Of a stretch of 64,000 nt of DNA, positions 45,079 to 54,294 are shown one piece after another; the first letter of the stretch is position 1; every line of letters starts with the position of its first letter. Source of the stretch: Paenibacillus ginsengihumi DSM 21568 (GTDB taxonomy: Bacteria; Bacillota; Bacilli; Paenibacillales; NBRC-103111); assembly GCF_000380965.1 (NCBI RefSeq), contig NZ_KB905557.1, positions 62,001 through 126,000 on the forward strand. The letters are read 5' to 3'. The position numbers and the translations under genes are program-made. The notes beneath the pieces were generated by a model, which saw only the letters and a program-made list of their open reading frames with translations, did not search any database and was not told the origin of the DNA.

Positions 45079-46053
45079 TTAATAGGATCGGTTGCCTACG
45101 AAGTGCGCGATCGCCGTCAAATCCTTCTTGGCTTGAATATCGGGCAGCTCGTCCAGTGCATGAATGGCCTTGTCGATGTAGCGGTTCGCCAGCTCCTCAG
45201 CCCGCCTCAGTCCCGCGCTGCCGCGGATCAGATCCAAAAATGCGCTGACATCGGTCTGGCCGTCGCGCTCGCGGATCATCTCCAGCTCTTTGAGCAGCTG
45301 CGGCCGCAGCTTATCTTCCTGCAGCGCATAGATGACCGGCAGCGTCATATTGCCTTGCTTGATATCGCTGCCCGGCGGCTTGCCGATCTCCTTCTCCGTT
45401 CCGCACAGATCGAGCAGATCGTCGCGAATCTGGAATGCCATTCCGACGTAATAACCGAACGAGTACAACTGCCGCGCCGTCCGCTCCGGGGCGTTCGCGG
45501 CGATCGCGCCAAGCTGGCAGCTGACCGCGATGAGCAAAGCCGTCTTGCGCTTGATGCGCAGCAAGTAGTCCCTGACCTTCTGCCGGGAATTGTAGAAGAA
45601 GCGAATTTGCTCCATCTCGCCGATCGTCATCTCCATAATCGCCTTGGACATGATCTGATGAATCGCCGGATTGTTCAGCTTGGTGACGATGGTCAGCGCC
45701 TTGGCAAAAATGTAGTCGCCGGTATACATAGCAATCCGGTTGTCCCACTTGGACCTTACGGTTAGCTGACCGCGCCGCAGCTGCGCATCGTCGATGACGT
45801 CGTCGTGCACCAGCGAAGCCATATGGATGAGCTCAAGCGGAACGGCCACATGCTTGATTCGCTCCAGATCGTACTGCCCGAACTTGCCGCCGAGCAGCAC
45901 GAATACAGGCCGCAGACGCTTGCCCCCTGCCTTCAGAAGATGAAGCGACGTTTCCCGCAGCACCGCATGGTCGGCATCGATGCTCCGTTCCAGCTCCTTT
46001 TCGATGTATCCGATATCCCGTTTCATCTTGGCATATAATTCCAAAAGTTTCAT
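45079..46053 (-). CDS. hepT: Heptaprenyl diphosphate synthase component II
   Basis: 324 residues, catalytic long-chain polyprenyl synthase. First Asp motif LVHDDVIDDAQLRRG, second DDLLDLCG, GKRLRPVFVLL for IPP. Works with HepS to make the menaquinone side chain. It overlaps mqnA by 4 bp. Confidence 0.96.
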   Translation of the reverse strand: MKLLELYAKMKRDIGYIEKELERSIDADHAVLRETSLHLLKAGGKRLRPVFVLLGGKFGQYDLERIKHVAVPLELIHMASLVHDDVIDDAQLRRGQLTVRSKWDNRIAMYTGDYIFAKALTIVTKLNNPAIHQIMSKAIMEMTIGEMEQIRFFYNSRQKVRDYLLRIKRKTALLIAVSCQLGAIAANAPERTARQLYSFGYYVGMAFQIRDDLLDLCGTEKEIGKPPGSDIKQGNMTLPVIYALQEDKLRPQLLKELEMIRERDGQTDVSAFLDLIRGSAGLRRAEELANRYIDKAIHALDELPDIQAKKDLTAIAHFVGNRSY

Positions 46054-46913
46054 TCCGTCACCTGCACTGTCGTAGTATCGTTCCAGATGTGCAGAGTTAC
46101 TTCCCGATCCAGAAAACCGAGCTCCGCCGCGTAATCGTAATACCGCTTCAGCCCTGCCCACTGGCGCGGGCCGAATTCGTAGCACAAGTTGCTGAAATAA
46201 TCCGTCCAGTAGCGGCTTGAGCCGCCGATTTTCGCGCAGGCTTCCTGCACGAGTCCCGTCAGGTCGGATAGCGATTTCGTCTTGCTTTCCAAAAAGGCGT
46301 CGTAGATGCGCTTTACGAGCTCGGGCCGGCTCTCGACCAGCGCCCTGCGCATCGTGCATACGGCGAAGGACATCCACTCGCCCGTATGCTTATGCCACTC
46401 CGCCCCCAAATCCGTCACGAGATAGCCCTGATCGGCCCAGCTGGCGCGAATCGCGTGATCGCCGATGAGAAGCGCGGCGTCGGCTTCCTTCATCATCTCG
46501 TCCAAATTCGGCTCCATCGGCGTATATACCGGCCTCACCCCGTAAAACTTCTGTAAAATGATTTTGAGCAGGACGACGGTCGTGGCCGAAGCGGTCGTCA
46601 GCGCGATCTGCTTGCCGCCCAGCCGAGCCAGCGGCTCGCGATGGAACAATAGCAGCGAGTGCACCCGGCCGAGCGCGCTGACCGACATGTGCGGAAACAA
46701 GATATAGTCGTCGAAATGCTCGCCGTACGCGAACGAAGAGATCGGGCCGATGTCGATATCTCCGGCCGCCATCGCCCGGTTCAGCCCGGTCGGCAGCTGC
46801 TGGACGATCTCAAGCTCGTCGCCGAAGGCGGCCAGCGGGAAATAATAAAACAACGGCCACACGTTCGTGTAATCGATCCGGCCGATGCGAACCGGCCGCT
46901 CCAAGTCATTCAT
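46050..46913 (-). CDS. mqnA: Chorismate dehydratase (futalosine pathway)
   Basis: 287 residues, periplasmic-binding-protein-like fold. Converts chorismate to 3-enolpyruvylbenzoate, the first step of the futalosine route to menaquinone. Family landmarks: RIGRIDYTNVWPLFYYF, PTGLNRAMAAGDIDIGPISS, SVSALGRVHSLLLF, LIGDHAIR. Bacillus menaquinone synthesis via MenF/MenD does not need it, so this organism probably uses futalosine. It overlaps ubiX. Confidence 0.92.
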   Translation of the reverse strand: MNDLERPVRIGRIDYTNVWPLFYYFPLAAFGDELEIVQQLPTGLNRAMAAGDIDIGPISSFAYGEHFDDYILFPHMSVSALGRVHSLLLFHREPLARLGGKQIALTTASATTVVLLKIILQKFYGVRPVYTPMEPNLDEMMKEADAALLIGDHAIRASWADQGYLVTDLGAEWHKHTGEWMSFAVCTMRRALVESRPELVKRIYDAFLESKTKSLSDLTGLVQEACAKIGGSSRYWTDYFSNLCYEFGPRQWAGLKRYYDYAAELGFLDREVTLHIWNDTTTVQVTE

Positions 46914-47511
46914 CCGGCATACCCCATCTTCTGTACAATTGATGATCCAATCCCATGTTGTCAAGCACTTTGCCTACGATAAAATCGACCATGTCGCTGA
47001 CGGTTTGCGGCCCTTGATAAAAGGCGGGCATCGCCGGTATGATCCGCACTCCCATGCGCGATAACGCCAGCATGTTCTCCAGATGGATGGCGTGCAGCGG
47101 CGTTTCGCGAGGGACCACAATAAGGGGCCGTCCTTCCTTCAGCATCACGTCCGCCGTGCGCTCCAGCAGGTTGTCGGAAGCGCCGCGGGCGATGCCGGAG
47201 AGCGTCCCCATCGAGCAGGGGACGATGACCATGCCTGCGGTGCGAAACGAGCCGCTGGCTGTCGCCGCTCCGATATCCCCGTTCGGGTGGTACGTCCATC
47301 CCCGTTCCGGCTCGCCAAGCTCGGCGCGAAGCGCTTCGACTCTCCGGCTTACATCCCAGCCGAGCTCCTCCTTCAGCACCCTCCAGCCGGCATCCGTAAT
47401 GATCAGATGGACGGAACGGCCCGTCTCCAGCATGAAGCGGATCAGCCGCACGCCGTATACGGCGCCGCTGGCGCCGGTCAAACCGATGACCCAAGGACTG
47501 CCTGCGCTCAT
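46906..47511 (-). CDS. ubiX: Flavin prenyltransferase, UbiX family
   Basis: 201 residues. Makes prenylated FMN for a UbiD decarboxylase. VIGLTGASGAVYGVRLI, VIVPCSMGTLSGIARG and RETPLHAIHLENMLAL are present. In the futalosine pathway a UbiX/UbiD-type decarboxylation precedes methylation. The UbiD partner is not in the window. It overlaps ubiA and mqnA by 4 and 8 bp. Confidence 0.93.
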   Translation of the reverse strand: MSAGSPWVIGLTGASGAVYGVRLIRFMLETGRSVHLIITDAGWRVLKEELGWDVSRRVEALRAELGEPERGWTYHPNGDIGAATASGSFRTAGMVIVPCSMGTLSGIARGASDNLLERTADVMLKEGRPLIVVPRETPLHAIHLENMLALSRMGVRIIPAMPAFYQGPQTVSDMVDFIVGKVLDNMGLDHQLYRRWGMPDE

Positions 47512-48380
47512 GAGACAAGCACCGCCAGATCGATCAGCGTGAACACCAGCATAACCGAGCTGAGCAGGCTGTTCATGGTGAAGAACGCGGTTTGCAGCCG
47601 CCGCATGTCCTCCGGCTTGACGATCAGGTGCTCGTACAGAAGGAGCGCGATAGAGATAATGATGCCGAGCAAGTAAAACCAGCTGAGCTCGGTCATGAAG
47701 TATAGCGCAACGAATCCCGATCCGGTGACGATATGGCACCAGCGGGCGATCTTCAGCGCCTTGGCGATGCCGAAGCGGCTCGGAACCGAGTGCAGTCCTT
47801 CCTGCTTGTCAAACTCGGCATCCTGGCAAGCGTAAATGATATCGAAGCCGGCAAGCCAAAATACGATGGTCACGTAAAAGACGATGGCCGTCCACGACAC
47901 GCCGTTCGTTACGGCGACCCACCCGCCCAGCGGCGCCAGAGCGACGGTCAGGCCGAGAAACCAGTGGCATGTCCAGGTGAACCGTTTCGTATAAGAATAA
48001 AACACCAGCAGTACGACCGCGATCGGCATCAGCTTCACGCACAGCGGACTCAAGTTGACGGCAGCGACGAACAGCAGGACGAAGGATATTATAATAAAAA
48101 GAATAGCTTCTTTCGACGAAATCAGTCCTGCCGGAATAGCCCGCATCGCTGTTCGCGGGTTTTTGGCATCGATCACCTTGTCGATGACCCGGTTGAGCCC
48201 CATAGCCGCGCTGCGCGCCCCGACCATGGCCAGCAAGATCCAGCCGATCTGCCCCCAGGACGGAAGGCTGCCGAAGACGACAACAGAGCCCAGCAGGGCT
48301 CCCATGAAAGCAAACGGCAATGCGAAGAGCGTATGCTCGATTTTAATCATTTCCAAGAAGATTTTGGTCTTTCTCCACAT
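47508..48380 (-). CDS. UbiA-family polyprenyltransferase (menaquinone, MqnP type)
   Basis: 290 residues with eight to nine membrane helices. The first Asp-rich motif is NRVIDKVIDAKNPRT and the second YACQDAEFDKQEG. It prenylates an aromatic ring. It is closer to 4-hydroxybenzoate polyprenyltransferases than to MenA. With mqnA and ubiX beside it, it is best read as the futalosine-pathway enzyme (MqnP). Confidence 0.88.
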   Translation of the reverse strand: MWRKTKIFLEMIKIEHTLFALPFAFMGALLGSVVVFGSLPSWGQIGWILLAMVGARSAAMGLNRVIDKVIDAKNPRTAMRAIPAGLISSKEAILFIIISFVLLFVAAVNLSPLCVKLMPIAVVLLVFYSYTKRFTWTCHWFLGLTVALAPLGGWVAVTNGVSWTAIVFYVTIVFWLAGFDIIYACQDAEFDKQEGLHSVPSRFGIAKALKIARWCHIVTGSGFVALYFMTELSWFYLLGIIISIALLLYEHLIVKPEDMRRLQTAFFTMNSLLSSVMLVFTLIDLAVLVS

Positions 48381-48412
48381 GTTGCGCTTGACCCCCTAAG
48401 CGGACTGAAGCC

Positions 48413-49129
48413 TTACTTCTTCCTCCCGATATGCACGGCGGCGATGCCCCCGGTCAGCGGATAAGCTTGGACTTCGGTCAGACCGGTTTCCCGGAAGATG
48501 GCTGCGAGCTGTTTGTGATCCGGGAAATGAACGAGCGATTCCGGGAGCCATTTGTACTGCTCGTATTTTTGCGCGATCAGCTTGCCGAGCAGCGGCAATA
48601 TTTTTTGAAAATAGAAGTAATAGAGCGACTTGAACGGCTCCCAGGTCGGTTTGGACAGCTCCAGCGATACGACCAGGCCGCCCGGCTTCACCACGCGCTG
48701 CATCTCCTCGATCACTTTCACAAGATCGGGCACGTTGCGCAGCGCGAAGCCGATCGTCGCGTAATCGAACGTATTGTCCGGAAACGGCAGCTCCATGGCG
48801 TTGCCCTGGACGAGCTCGATTTGCCGCTCCAGCCCGAGCCTCGCCACCTTCTCTGCCCCGACGCTCAGCATGTTCTGGCTGAAATCGAGCCCGACCGTCC
48901 GCCCGGTGCCGCTGGCCTGGGCCAGGCTGATCGTCCAATCGCACGTGCCGCAGCATAGATCGATCGACGTGCTGCCAGGCCTTACGTTCATTTTTCTCAT
49001 GGTAAAATTCCGCCAAGCCTTATGCCGGCGGAAGCTTAGAATATCGTTCATCATATCGTATTTCGGCGCAATACTTTCAAATACGGAGTGAACGAATTGC
49101 TCCTTCGATTTTGATTCCACGGCCTTCAC
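48413..49129 (-). CDS. menG: Demethylmenaquinone methyltransferase
   Basis: 238 residues (UbiE/MenG family). SAM-dependent final methylation of the quinone ring. [21 protein letters not shown] and [24 protein letters not shown] are signatures. It overlaps the hepS stop by 4 bp. Confidence 0.96.
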   Translation of the reverse strand: MKAVESKSKEQFVHSVFESIAPKYDMMNDILSFRRHKAWRNFTMRKMNVRPGSTSIDLCCGTCDWTISLAQASGTGRTVGLDFSQNMLSVGAEKVARLGLERQIELVQGNAMELPFPDNTFDYATIGFALRNVPDLVKVIEEMQRVVKPGGLVVSLELSKPTWEPFKSLYYFYFQKILPLLGKLIAQKYEQYKWLPESLVHFPDHKQLAAIFRETGLTEVQAYPLTGGIAAVHIGRKK

Positions 49130-49995
49130 CTCATATTCCCCCCGTCGATCCGGACGCCGGCAAGATAATGCCTGAACGGCTCGCCGATGGCCTGCAGCTC
49201 CTTGGCCAGCGTATCGGAGCCGAGCGACTGCAGCTTATCGTGCAGCTCCTGCGAACAGCGCTCGAGACGCTTGTAGAGCTCAGCGGTGACGTTATATTTA
49301 TGCCACAGCGACCGCAGCTTGAGCGGGTCCAGGTTGTCCGAGCGAAGCAGCTTGGCCTCCTCCTTCGTCCCGTTCTGCATGACGTGCCAATATCCCCAGC
49401 TGTTGCGGTAATCGCCGGCCGACTCGGAGCGGACAAGCTCGGCGAGCAGCACCTCGCAGCGGGTAAACAGCCGCAGCACTTCGGGCCACAGCTTGCGGAA
49501 CCGTTCCTCCAGCAAATCCGCGTAAGACAGGAACAGCTGCGACTTCGCCTCGACCGACTGGCGGATATATTCGTCAGCCGTCATCTTGAACTGCTTCATG
49601 AGCAAATACAGGTTCATCTTGATTCGGTTCGCTTCACAAATCGCGTTCGACAGCACCCCGATCAGATCGATCTGGCCGGCATGGGACAGCATATAATAAA
49701 AGCGGCTGCTGAAATAATCGCCCGCAAGCACTTTCAGCTGGCGGGAGCGGGCCGCCTTCCGTTCCTTGTCGTCGTTCGTGACGCTGACCATGTCGTGCGT
49801 GTCCAGCCCGAGCTGTACCAGCGAAGTAACGAGCGTGTACAGGTCGCTGAAGCCGGCGATCTTGGTTGATTTATTCAGGAATGCATGCAACAGACGCGTG
49901 CGGAACTCGGGAAAATGCGGCAGATCCGTATGGTTCTGGATCATATCGTACTCGATGTAAGGTCTGGCCATTTCCGGAATCCGAAAGGTGTTCAT
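49126..49995 (-). CDS. hepS: Heptaprenyl diphosphate synthase component I
   Basis: 289 residues, all helical, non-catalytic partner of HepT that sets chain length. Poorly conserved family; identity rests on [18 protein letters not shown]-like helical pattern and its place before menG and mtrB, as in B. subtilis. ATG 9 nt after GGAGG. Longer in-frame extension lies in promoter sequence. Confidence 0.85.
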   Translation of the reverse strand: MNTFRIPEMARPYIEYDMIQNHTDLPHFPEFRTRLLHAFLNKSTKIAGFSDLYTLVTSLVQLGLDTHDMVSVTNDDKERKAARSRQLKVLAGDYFSSRFYYMLSHAGQIDLIGVLSNAICEANRIKMNLYLLMKQFKMTADEYIRQSVEAKSQLFLSYADLLEERFRKLWPEVLRLFTRCEVLLAELVRSESAGDYRNSWGYWHVMQNGTKEEAKLLRSDNLDPLKLRSLWHKYNVTAELYKRLERCSQELHDKLQSLGSDTLAKELQAIGEPFRHYLAGVRIDGGNMR

Positions 49996-50046
49996 AAAGT
50001 TGAGCCTCCGAACCGAACAAAAGTTAAAGATCTCGCAATCTAAAAT

Positions 50047-50055
50047 ATTATAGCA
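50047..50055 (-). promoter_or_regulatory. Extended -10 promoter of the hepS-menaquinone operon
   Basis: TGCTATAAT on the minus strand, about 50 bp before hepS. It is a perfect extended -10 with no clear -35. Confidence 0.6.
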
Positions 50056-50099
50056 TAAACGAATCGGAAACGCATGCTCCGGCTCAATAAAATTGCACA

Positions 50100-50624
50100 T
50101 CAGCCGGCGCTTCCGAAGCGCTCCTGCCATCTGGGCATATACGTAACCCGGTAATACGTATCGAGAAACCGCTTCAACTCTTCAGCGCTGTCCTTGCTCT
50201 TCGGCGTCTTGGTCGGCGTCCATTTCTCCCGCCTCGCATCGACGGCGGCCAGCAGCGCAGCGCTCCCCCCGGCCCGCTGCGAGCCGTCCAGGACGCGGAC
50301 GAGCACCTGGTGAATATTCGTCGAGGAAGTGAACAGATGGCGGGGCAGCTCGACCAAGTCCTGCAGCGCGCTGACGGCATCGGTAGCACTTGCGGCCAGC
50401 AGGTCGACCGAAACGGTAGCGCGGCTTACCTCCACTCGGCGGATGCGCAAATGCAGCTCCGTTGCGCTCAGCACATCGACGATGTTGGCATCGGTGACCG
50501 GCTCGGCTTGCCGCATCGTGCGGAACACGGCGCTGCTCTCGTCCAGCCGGAACAGAAACGTCAGTGCGGCCGCCACGCCGATCGACAGCAGTATTGTGAT
50601 AAGAAACCGGGAAAACCAGTTCAT
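50100..50624 (-). CDS. Membrane-anchored protein of unknown function
   Basis: 174 residues. One N-terminal membrane segment (about 8-24) and an external domain with alternating hydrophobic strands (RRVEVSRATVSVDLL) and a basic linker (KWTPTKTPKSKD). AGGAGG lies 13 nt before the ATG. It sits between mtrB and hepS, where B. subtilis has no gene I can match. Not recognised. Confidence 0.65.
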   Translation of the reverse strand: MNWFSRFLITILLSIGVAAALTFLFRLDESSAVFRTMRQAEPVTDANIVDVLSATELHLRIRRVEVSRATVSVDLLAASATDAVSALQDLVELPRHLFTSSTNIHQVLVRVLDGSQRAGGSAALLAAVDARREKWTPTKTPKSKDSAEELKRFLDTYYRVTYMPRWQERFGSAG

Positions 50625-50704
50625 CTCGGAAACAGCGCCTCCTTGGTTCGTAAGGAAATCGCGGGAACATAGGTTGTCCTTAGCGTCTCTTATCATTCTA
50701 CAAC

Positions 50705-50727
50705 GAAAAAAAGCAGGCTATGCCTGC
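50705..50727 (-). terminator. Terminator after mtrB
   Basis: GCAGGC pairs with GCCTGC around ATA, then seven T on the minus strand. Confidence 0.88.
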
Positions 50728-50740
50728 ACGCTTTGAAAAA

Positions 50741-50968
50741 TTATTCCTCCGTATCGATCACACCGTGCCTCGTCATAACAATCGCCTTGCCGCGCACCTT
50801 CACTGCGGACGTATGATCGGTAAACTGAGCGATCATCACTTCGCCCTTATCAAGCTTCTCCGTATGGTGAAACTTCGTATCTTGTCCTCTGGTCAGCCCG
50901 ATCACCTGCACGCCGTTCTCCTTCGCCTTCACGACGAAGCATTCACCGTGTCTCCAGTCGCTTTCCAC
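50741..50968 (-). CDS. mtrB: Tryptophan RNA-binding attenuation protein TRAP
   Basis: 75 residues, the exact size of B. subtilis Mtr[27 protein letters not shown] and [11 protein letters not shown] contain the Trp-pocket Thr/Ser residues and the RNA-binding Lys38, Lys57 and Arg59. It forms an 11-mer ring that binds (G/U)AG repeats when loaded with Trp. GTG start 8 nt after GGGGAG gives the right length; the longer open frame runs through the tRNA gene. The usual partner folE (mtrA) is missing. Confidence 0.94.
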   Translation of the reverse strand: MESDWRHGECFVVKAKENGVQVIGLTRGQDTKFHHTEKLDKGEVMIAQFTDHTSAVKVRGKAIVMTRHGVIDTEE

Positions 50969-51004
50969 TTGCTCATCTCCCCTGCCTCTACTCTTCTTAA
51001 GCAT

Positions 51005-51033
51005 ATCATGCAAAAAATCGCTCTCAATGTCAA
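51005..51033 (-). promoter_or_regulatory. Promoter of mtrB
   Basis: TTGACA, 17 bp, CATGAT on the minus strand, about 40 bp before the GTG start and after the tRNA terminator. Confidence 0.65.
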
Positions 51034-51061
51034 CCGTCCCCCGCAAGCAGCGCCAGAGCAC

Positions 51062-51093
51062 AAAAGAAAAAGACACCGCATATAACGATGTCT
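51062..51093 (-). terminator. Terminator after tRNA-Pro
   Basis: AGACATCG pairs with TGCGGTGTCT-type arm (one G-U), then TTTTTCTTTT on the minus strand. Confidence 0.85.
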
Positions 51094-51099
51094 TCTTCA

Positions 51100-51176
51100 T
51101 GGTCGGAGTAGCGGGATTCGAACCCACGGCCTCACCCACCCCAAGGGTGCGCGCTACCAGACTGCGCCATACCCCG
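51100..51176 (-). tRNA. tRNA-Pro (anticodon GGG)
   Basis: 77 nt cloverleaf. Acceptor CGGGGTA/TACTCCG, D arm GCGC...GCGC, anticodon arm CACCC-TTGGGGT-GGGTG with GGG at positions 34-36, T arm GTGGG-TTCGAAT-CCCGC, discriminator A and encoded CCA. It has its own promoter and terminator. Confidence 0.97.
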
Positions 51177-51212
51177 AATGTGCGGCTATTTATTGGAAAG
51201 CCGACAAAGAGT

Positions 51213-51241
51213 ATTATACATACGTCCAGCAGGTTTGTAAA
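51213..51241 (-). promoter_or_regulatory. Promoter of tRNA-Pro
   Basis: TTTACA, 17 bp, TATAAT on the minus strand, 36 bp before the mature tRNA 5' end. Confidence 0.85.
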
Positions 51242-51252
51242 GAGGTTATTTC

Positions 51253-51292
51253 AAAAAAATCAGACGCCCGAGGCGATCAGCCCCGGACGCCC
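51253..51292 (-). terminator. Terminator after hbs
   Basis: GGCGTCCGGGGC pairs with GCCTCGGGCGTC (three G-U), then TGATTTTTTT on the minus strand. Confidence 0.85.
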
Positions 51293-51313
51293 TTCTCGCC
51301 TGTATGTAGCGAA

Positions 51314-51586
51314 TTACTGAATGCCCTCTTTCAGCGCTTTGCCAGGCTTGAAAGCCGGAACTTTGCTCGAAGGGATCTCGATTTCTTCGCCAGTTTGCGG
51401 GTTGCGTCCTTTGCGCGCGGAGCGTTCGCGAACTTCAAAATTGCCGAACCCTACCAGCTGCACCTTATCACCGGCTTGCAGCGCTTCGGAAATGGCGTCG
51501 AATACAGCTTCAACCGCCTTGGTAGCGTCCTTCTTGGACAACTCGGTAACCTCGGCGACCTTGTTGATCAGATCGGTCTTGTTCAT
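51314..51586 (-). CDS. hbs: DNA-binding protein HU
   Basis: 90 residues, typical [45 protein letters not shown]. Nucleoid protein that bends DNA. ATG at 51586 is 7 nt after GGAGG. An in-frame ATG at 51619 with its own GAGGAG would add 11 residues. A TATAAT at 51693-51698 may be its -10; the nearest -35 (TTGAAA) is 20 bp away. Confidence 0.97.
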   Translation of the reverse strand: MNKTDLINKVAEVTELSKKDATKAVEAVFDAISEALQAGDKVQLVGFGNFEVRERSARKGRNPQTGEEIEIPSSKVPAFKPGKALKEGIQ

Positions 51587-51726
51587 GCCACTCACCTCCC
51601 CCCACAGCTGACTTATCATATTACTCCTCTTTGTTCACCGTTTCGGGGCAAAATATACATGCCTTAGCCCGTATGTTCGTAAACAAGCCAAGATTATAGT
51701 AATACAGGGACGAACCGATTTCAAGT

Positions 51727-51761
51727 AAAAAACGAAAAATGCACCCGCGCGGAGTGCATTT
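51727..51761 (-). terminator. Terminator after spoIVA
   Basis: AAATGCAC pairs perfectly with GTGCATTT around TCCGCGCG, followed by TTCGTTTTTT on the minus strand. Confidence 0.9.
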
Positions 51762-51822
51762 CGCAAGATACGGCGAAAGAAATGGCACCATATTTTGAGG
51801 GCGCTGACGAATGCCGGATGCA

Positions 51823-53301
51823 TTACAAAATAATCGCAATGAGGCCGCCCGAGCCTTCGTTGATGATCCGTCCCAGCGTCTCCTGTAGCTTGTAGCGCGC
51901 ATTGTCCGGCATCATGGCGAGCTTTCCTTGAATGCCCTCGCGAACGATCGAATGGAGGCTGCGGCCGAAAATGTCCGACTCCCATATTTTCAGCGGGTTG
52001 TCCTCGAAGTCCTGCATCAGATAGCGGACAAGCTCCTCGCTCTGCTTCTCTGTTCCGATGATCGGGGAAAACTCGGATTCGACGTCGACGCGAATCATAT
52101 GAATCGACGGCGCCGTCGCCTTCAGTCTGACACCGAATCTCGCTCCCTGGCGAATCAGTTCCGGCTCGTCGAGCGCCATCTCGGCCAGCGTCGGCGGCGC
52201 GATGCCGTAGCCCGTCGTCTTGACCATCTCCAGCGCCTCGGCAAAATGATCGTATTCCCGCTTGGCGTGAGTGAAATCCATCATCAGCTGCAGCAAATGG
52301 TCCTTGCCGCGGATCTCCACGCCGACCACTTCCATCAGAATGCGGTCGTAGAGCTCATCCGGCGCGTGCAGATCGATCTCGGCAACGCCCTGACCCATAT
52401 TCATGCCGGCCAAAGCGGCGTTCTCGATAAAATCGTACTGCCGGAAATTGCTGACGACCCGGTCGACATCGCGCAGGCGGCGAATGTCCTGCACCGTTTC
52501 GCGGACCGAATTTTCAAAGCTGGAGCGGAGCCAATGGTTTTCCTCCAGCACCATCACCCAGCTCGGCAGATTGACGTTCACTTCGTGAACGGGGAATTCA
52601 TAGAGCACTTCGCGCAAAACGTTCATCATATCGTCCTCAGCCATATTGGCGACGCTCATCGCCACGACCGGCACGTCGTGTTTCGCCTGCAGCTCGCTTC
52701 GCAGCTCCTGCACCGCATCGCTGTGCGGCTTGGTGGAGTTGACGATGACGATGAACGGCTTGCCGACTTCCTTCAGCTCGTCAATGATGCGCTCTTCCGC
52801 CTCCACGTAGGATTCGCGCGGAATCTCAGCGATCGAGCCGTCCGTCGTTATGACGACCCCCAGCGTAGCATGCTCCTGAATGACCTTGCGCGTGCCGATT
52901 TCGGCCGCCTCCTGGAACGGAATCGCTTCGTCGAACCAGGGCGTGTTAATCATTCGGGGGCCGTTCTCGTCTTCGTAGCCTTTTGCTCCGTCGACGACGT
53001 AACCGACGCAATCCACCAGGCGCACATTGACGTTCAGTCCTTCAGCGACATGCAGCTGTACGGCATTGTTGGGTACGAATTTCGGTTCCGTCGTCATGAT
53101 CGTACGGCCTGCCGCGCTTTGCGGAAGCTCGTCGGTGGCGCGGGCGCGATCGGCTTCGTTCTGGATGTTCGGCAGCACGACCGATTCCATGAACCGTTTG
53201 ATGAACGTCGATTTGCCCGTACGGACCGCCCCGACGACCCCCAGATAAATGTCTCCGCCGGTACGCTCAGCAATGTCTTTGAAGATATCCACTTTTTCCA
53301 A
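51823..53301 (-). CDS. spoIVA: Stage IV sporulation protein A
   Basis: 492 residues, near-identical in layout to B. subtilis SpoIVA. ATPase that forms the basement layer of the spore coat on the forespore. Walker A VVGAVRTGKST, then DCVGY, TTDGS and NSTKP; C-terminal INEGSGGLIAIIL. The start is TTG, 7 nt after AGGAGGG, matching the known N-terminus. Confidence 0.98.
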   Translation of the reverse strand: MEKVDIFKDIAERTGGDIYLGVVGAVRTGKSTFIKRFMESVVLPNIQNEADRARATDELPQSAAGRTIMTTEPKFVPNNAVQLHVAEGLNVNVRLVDCVGYVVDGAKGYEDENGPRMINTPWFDEAIPFQEAAEIGTRKVIQEHATLGVVITTDGSIAEIPRESYVEAEERIIDELKEVGKPFIVIVNSTKPHSDAVQELRSELQAKHDVPVVAMSVANMAEDDMMNVLREVLYEFPVHEVNVNLPSWVMVLEENHWLRSSFENSVRETVQDIRRLRDVDRVVSNFRQYDFIENAALAGMNMGQGVAEIDLHAPDELYDRILMEVVGVEIRGKDHLLQLMMDFTHAKREYDHFAEALEMVKTTGYGIAPPTLAEMALDEPELIRQGARFGVRLKATAPSIHMIRVDVESEFSPIIGTEKQSEELVRYLMQDFEDNPLKIWESDIFGRSLHSIVREGIQGKLAMMPDNARYKLQETLGRIINEGSGGLIAIIL

Positions 53302-53360
53302 TGAGAATCCCTCCTACTGGTTGTTTCAGGCGAAACTCGTACATGCTTCGGACTACTACC

Positions 53361-53388
53361 AATATATGTGCCGAGCGGACGATTATGA
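53361..53388 (-). promoter_or_regulatory. Sigma-E-type promoter of spoIVA
   Basis: TCATAAT, 13 bp, CATATATT on the minus strand, resembling the mother-cell sigma-E pattern (kmATATT, CATACAnT). spoIVA is sigma-E-dependent in B. subtilis. Confidence 0.6.
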
Positions 53389-53528
53389 TAGATAGGCGAC
53401 ATTTATTTGTCCGACTTTTGTAAGGCCCGCCTTTCGGATTGCGCCGGCTCGTGCCGTTTCCCAGCGCACAACAGTCCCATCATTGTCAAAATATATGAAT
53501 CTGCCCTGACCGATATGCGATTTTTCGC

Positions 53529-53562
53529 CAAAAAAAGAACGGCCCCCCTATCGGGGAGCCGT
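53529..53562 (-). terminator. Terminator overlapping the yphF stop
   Basis: ACGGCTCCCC pairs with GGGGGGCCGT around GATA, then seven T on the minus strand. Confidence 0.88.
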
Positions 53563-54294
53563 CACAGGAACAGGCCGGTCATCTTGCCAGCGGTACGGGT
53601 ACGAACGGGCAGGCACGAACGGATATTCCTCCACGAGCAGCGCGCGCAGGTCGTTCTCGCCGTCCAGCTTGCCCTGCAGCTGTTTGCGGTCGATGAGCCG
53701 CATGATATCGGCGGCGTAGTCGATGGCCAAGGTGCCGGATTCGTGCAGCAGGAAAGGCAGCTCCAGCTGGCGGGTATAGACGCTCGGCACCGTCTCGGCC
53801 TGACGGTTCAGCTTGGCGAAATCGACCGTCCAGAAGCCGGGAGCGACTTGTTCGCCGCGGGGCAGCTGCCCGGCGTTGTTCGCCTGGTATTCGCCTACCA
53901 GCCGCTGCAGCTCTACCGTCTTCTGGAAGGCGATCAAATCCATCATTTTGACAGTCGGCTGATGCTCCGCATCGACGATGACGTAGATCGCCGTTCCGCC
54001 GTTCTCGAAGGCGTTGGCCGGAATCGTGCTGAGATACCGGTCCTTTAACTTTTTGAAATCGATGGCATATTTCTCGTATATCGGCGTCTCTTCCTTGCTG
54101 TTTTTGATCGGCAGCACACCGGTCTTCTCCTTGTATTGGTCGATGGCGTGCTGGACGAGCAGCAAATATTCGGAGGAAGCGACCTGGTTCTCTTTGCGCA
54201 GTTCTTTGGGATACATGCAACCGCTGAGCACGAGGCAGACCAGCAGCAGCACCCCGGCGCCCCGCCAGGCGGGGGACGGGATCAAGCGTTGCAT
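53548..54294 (-). CDS. yphF: YphF-like lipoprotein (DUF3939)
   Basis: 248 residues. Signal peptide with lipobox VLSGC (about 22-26), then a repeated alpha/beta external domain (AIDQYKEKTGVLPIKNS; LVGEYQANNAGQLPRGE). Same place after spoIVA as B. subtilis yphF. Function unknown; a cell-surface role is inferred. Confidence 0.72.
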   Translation of the reverse strand: MQRLIPSPAWRGAGVLLLVCLVLSGCMYPKELRKENQVASSEYLLLVQHAIDQYKEKTGVLPIKNSKEETPIYEKYAIDFKKLKDRYLSTIPANAFENGGTAIYVIVDAEHQPTVKMMDLIAFQKTVELQRLVGEYQANNAGQLPRGEQVAPGFWTVDFAKLNRQAETVPSVYTRQLELPFLLHESGTLAIDYAADIMRLIDRKQLQGKLDGENDLRALLVEEYPFVPARSYPYRWQDDRPVPVTAPR

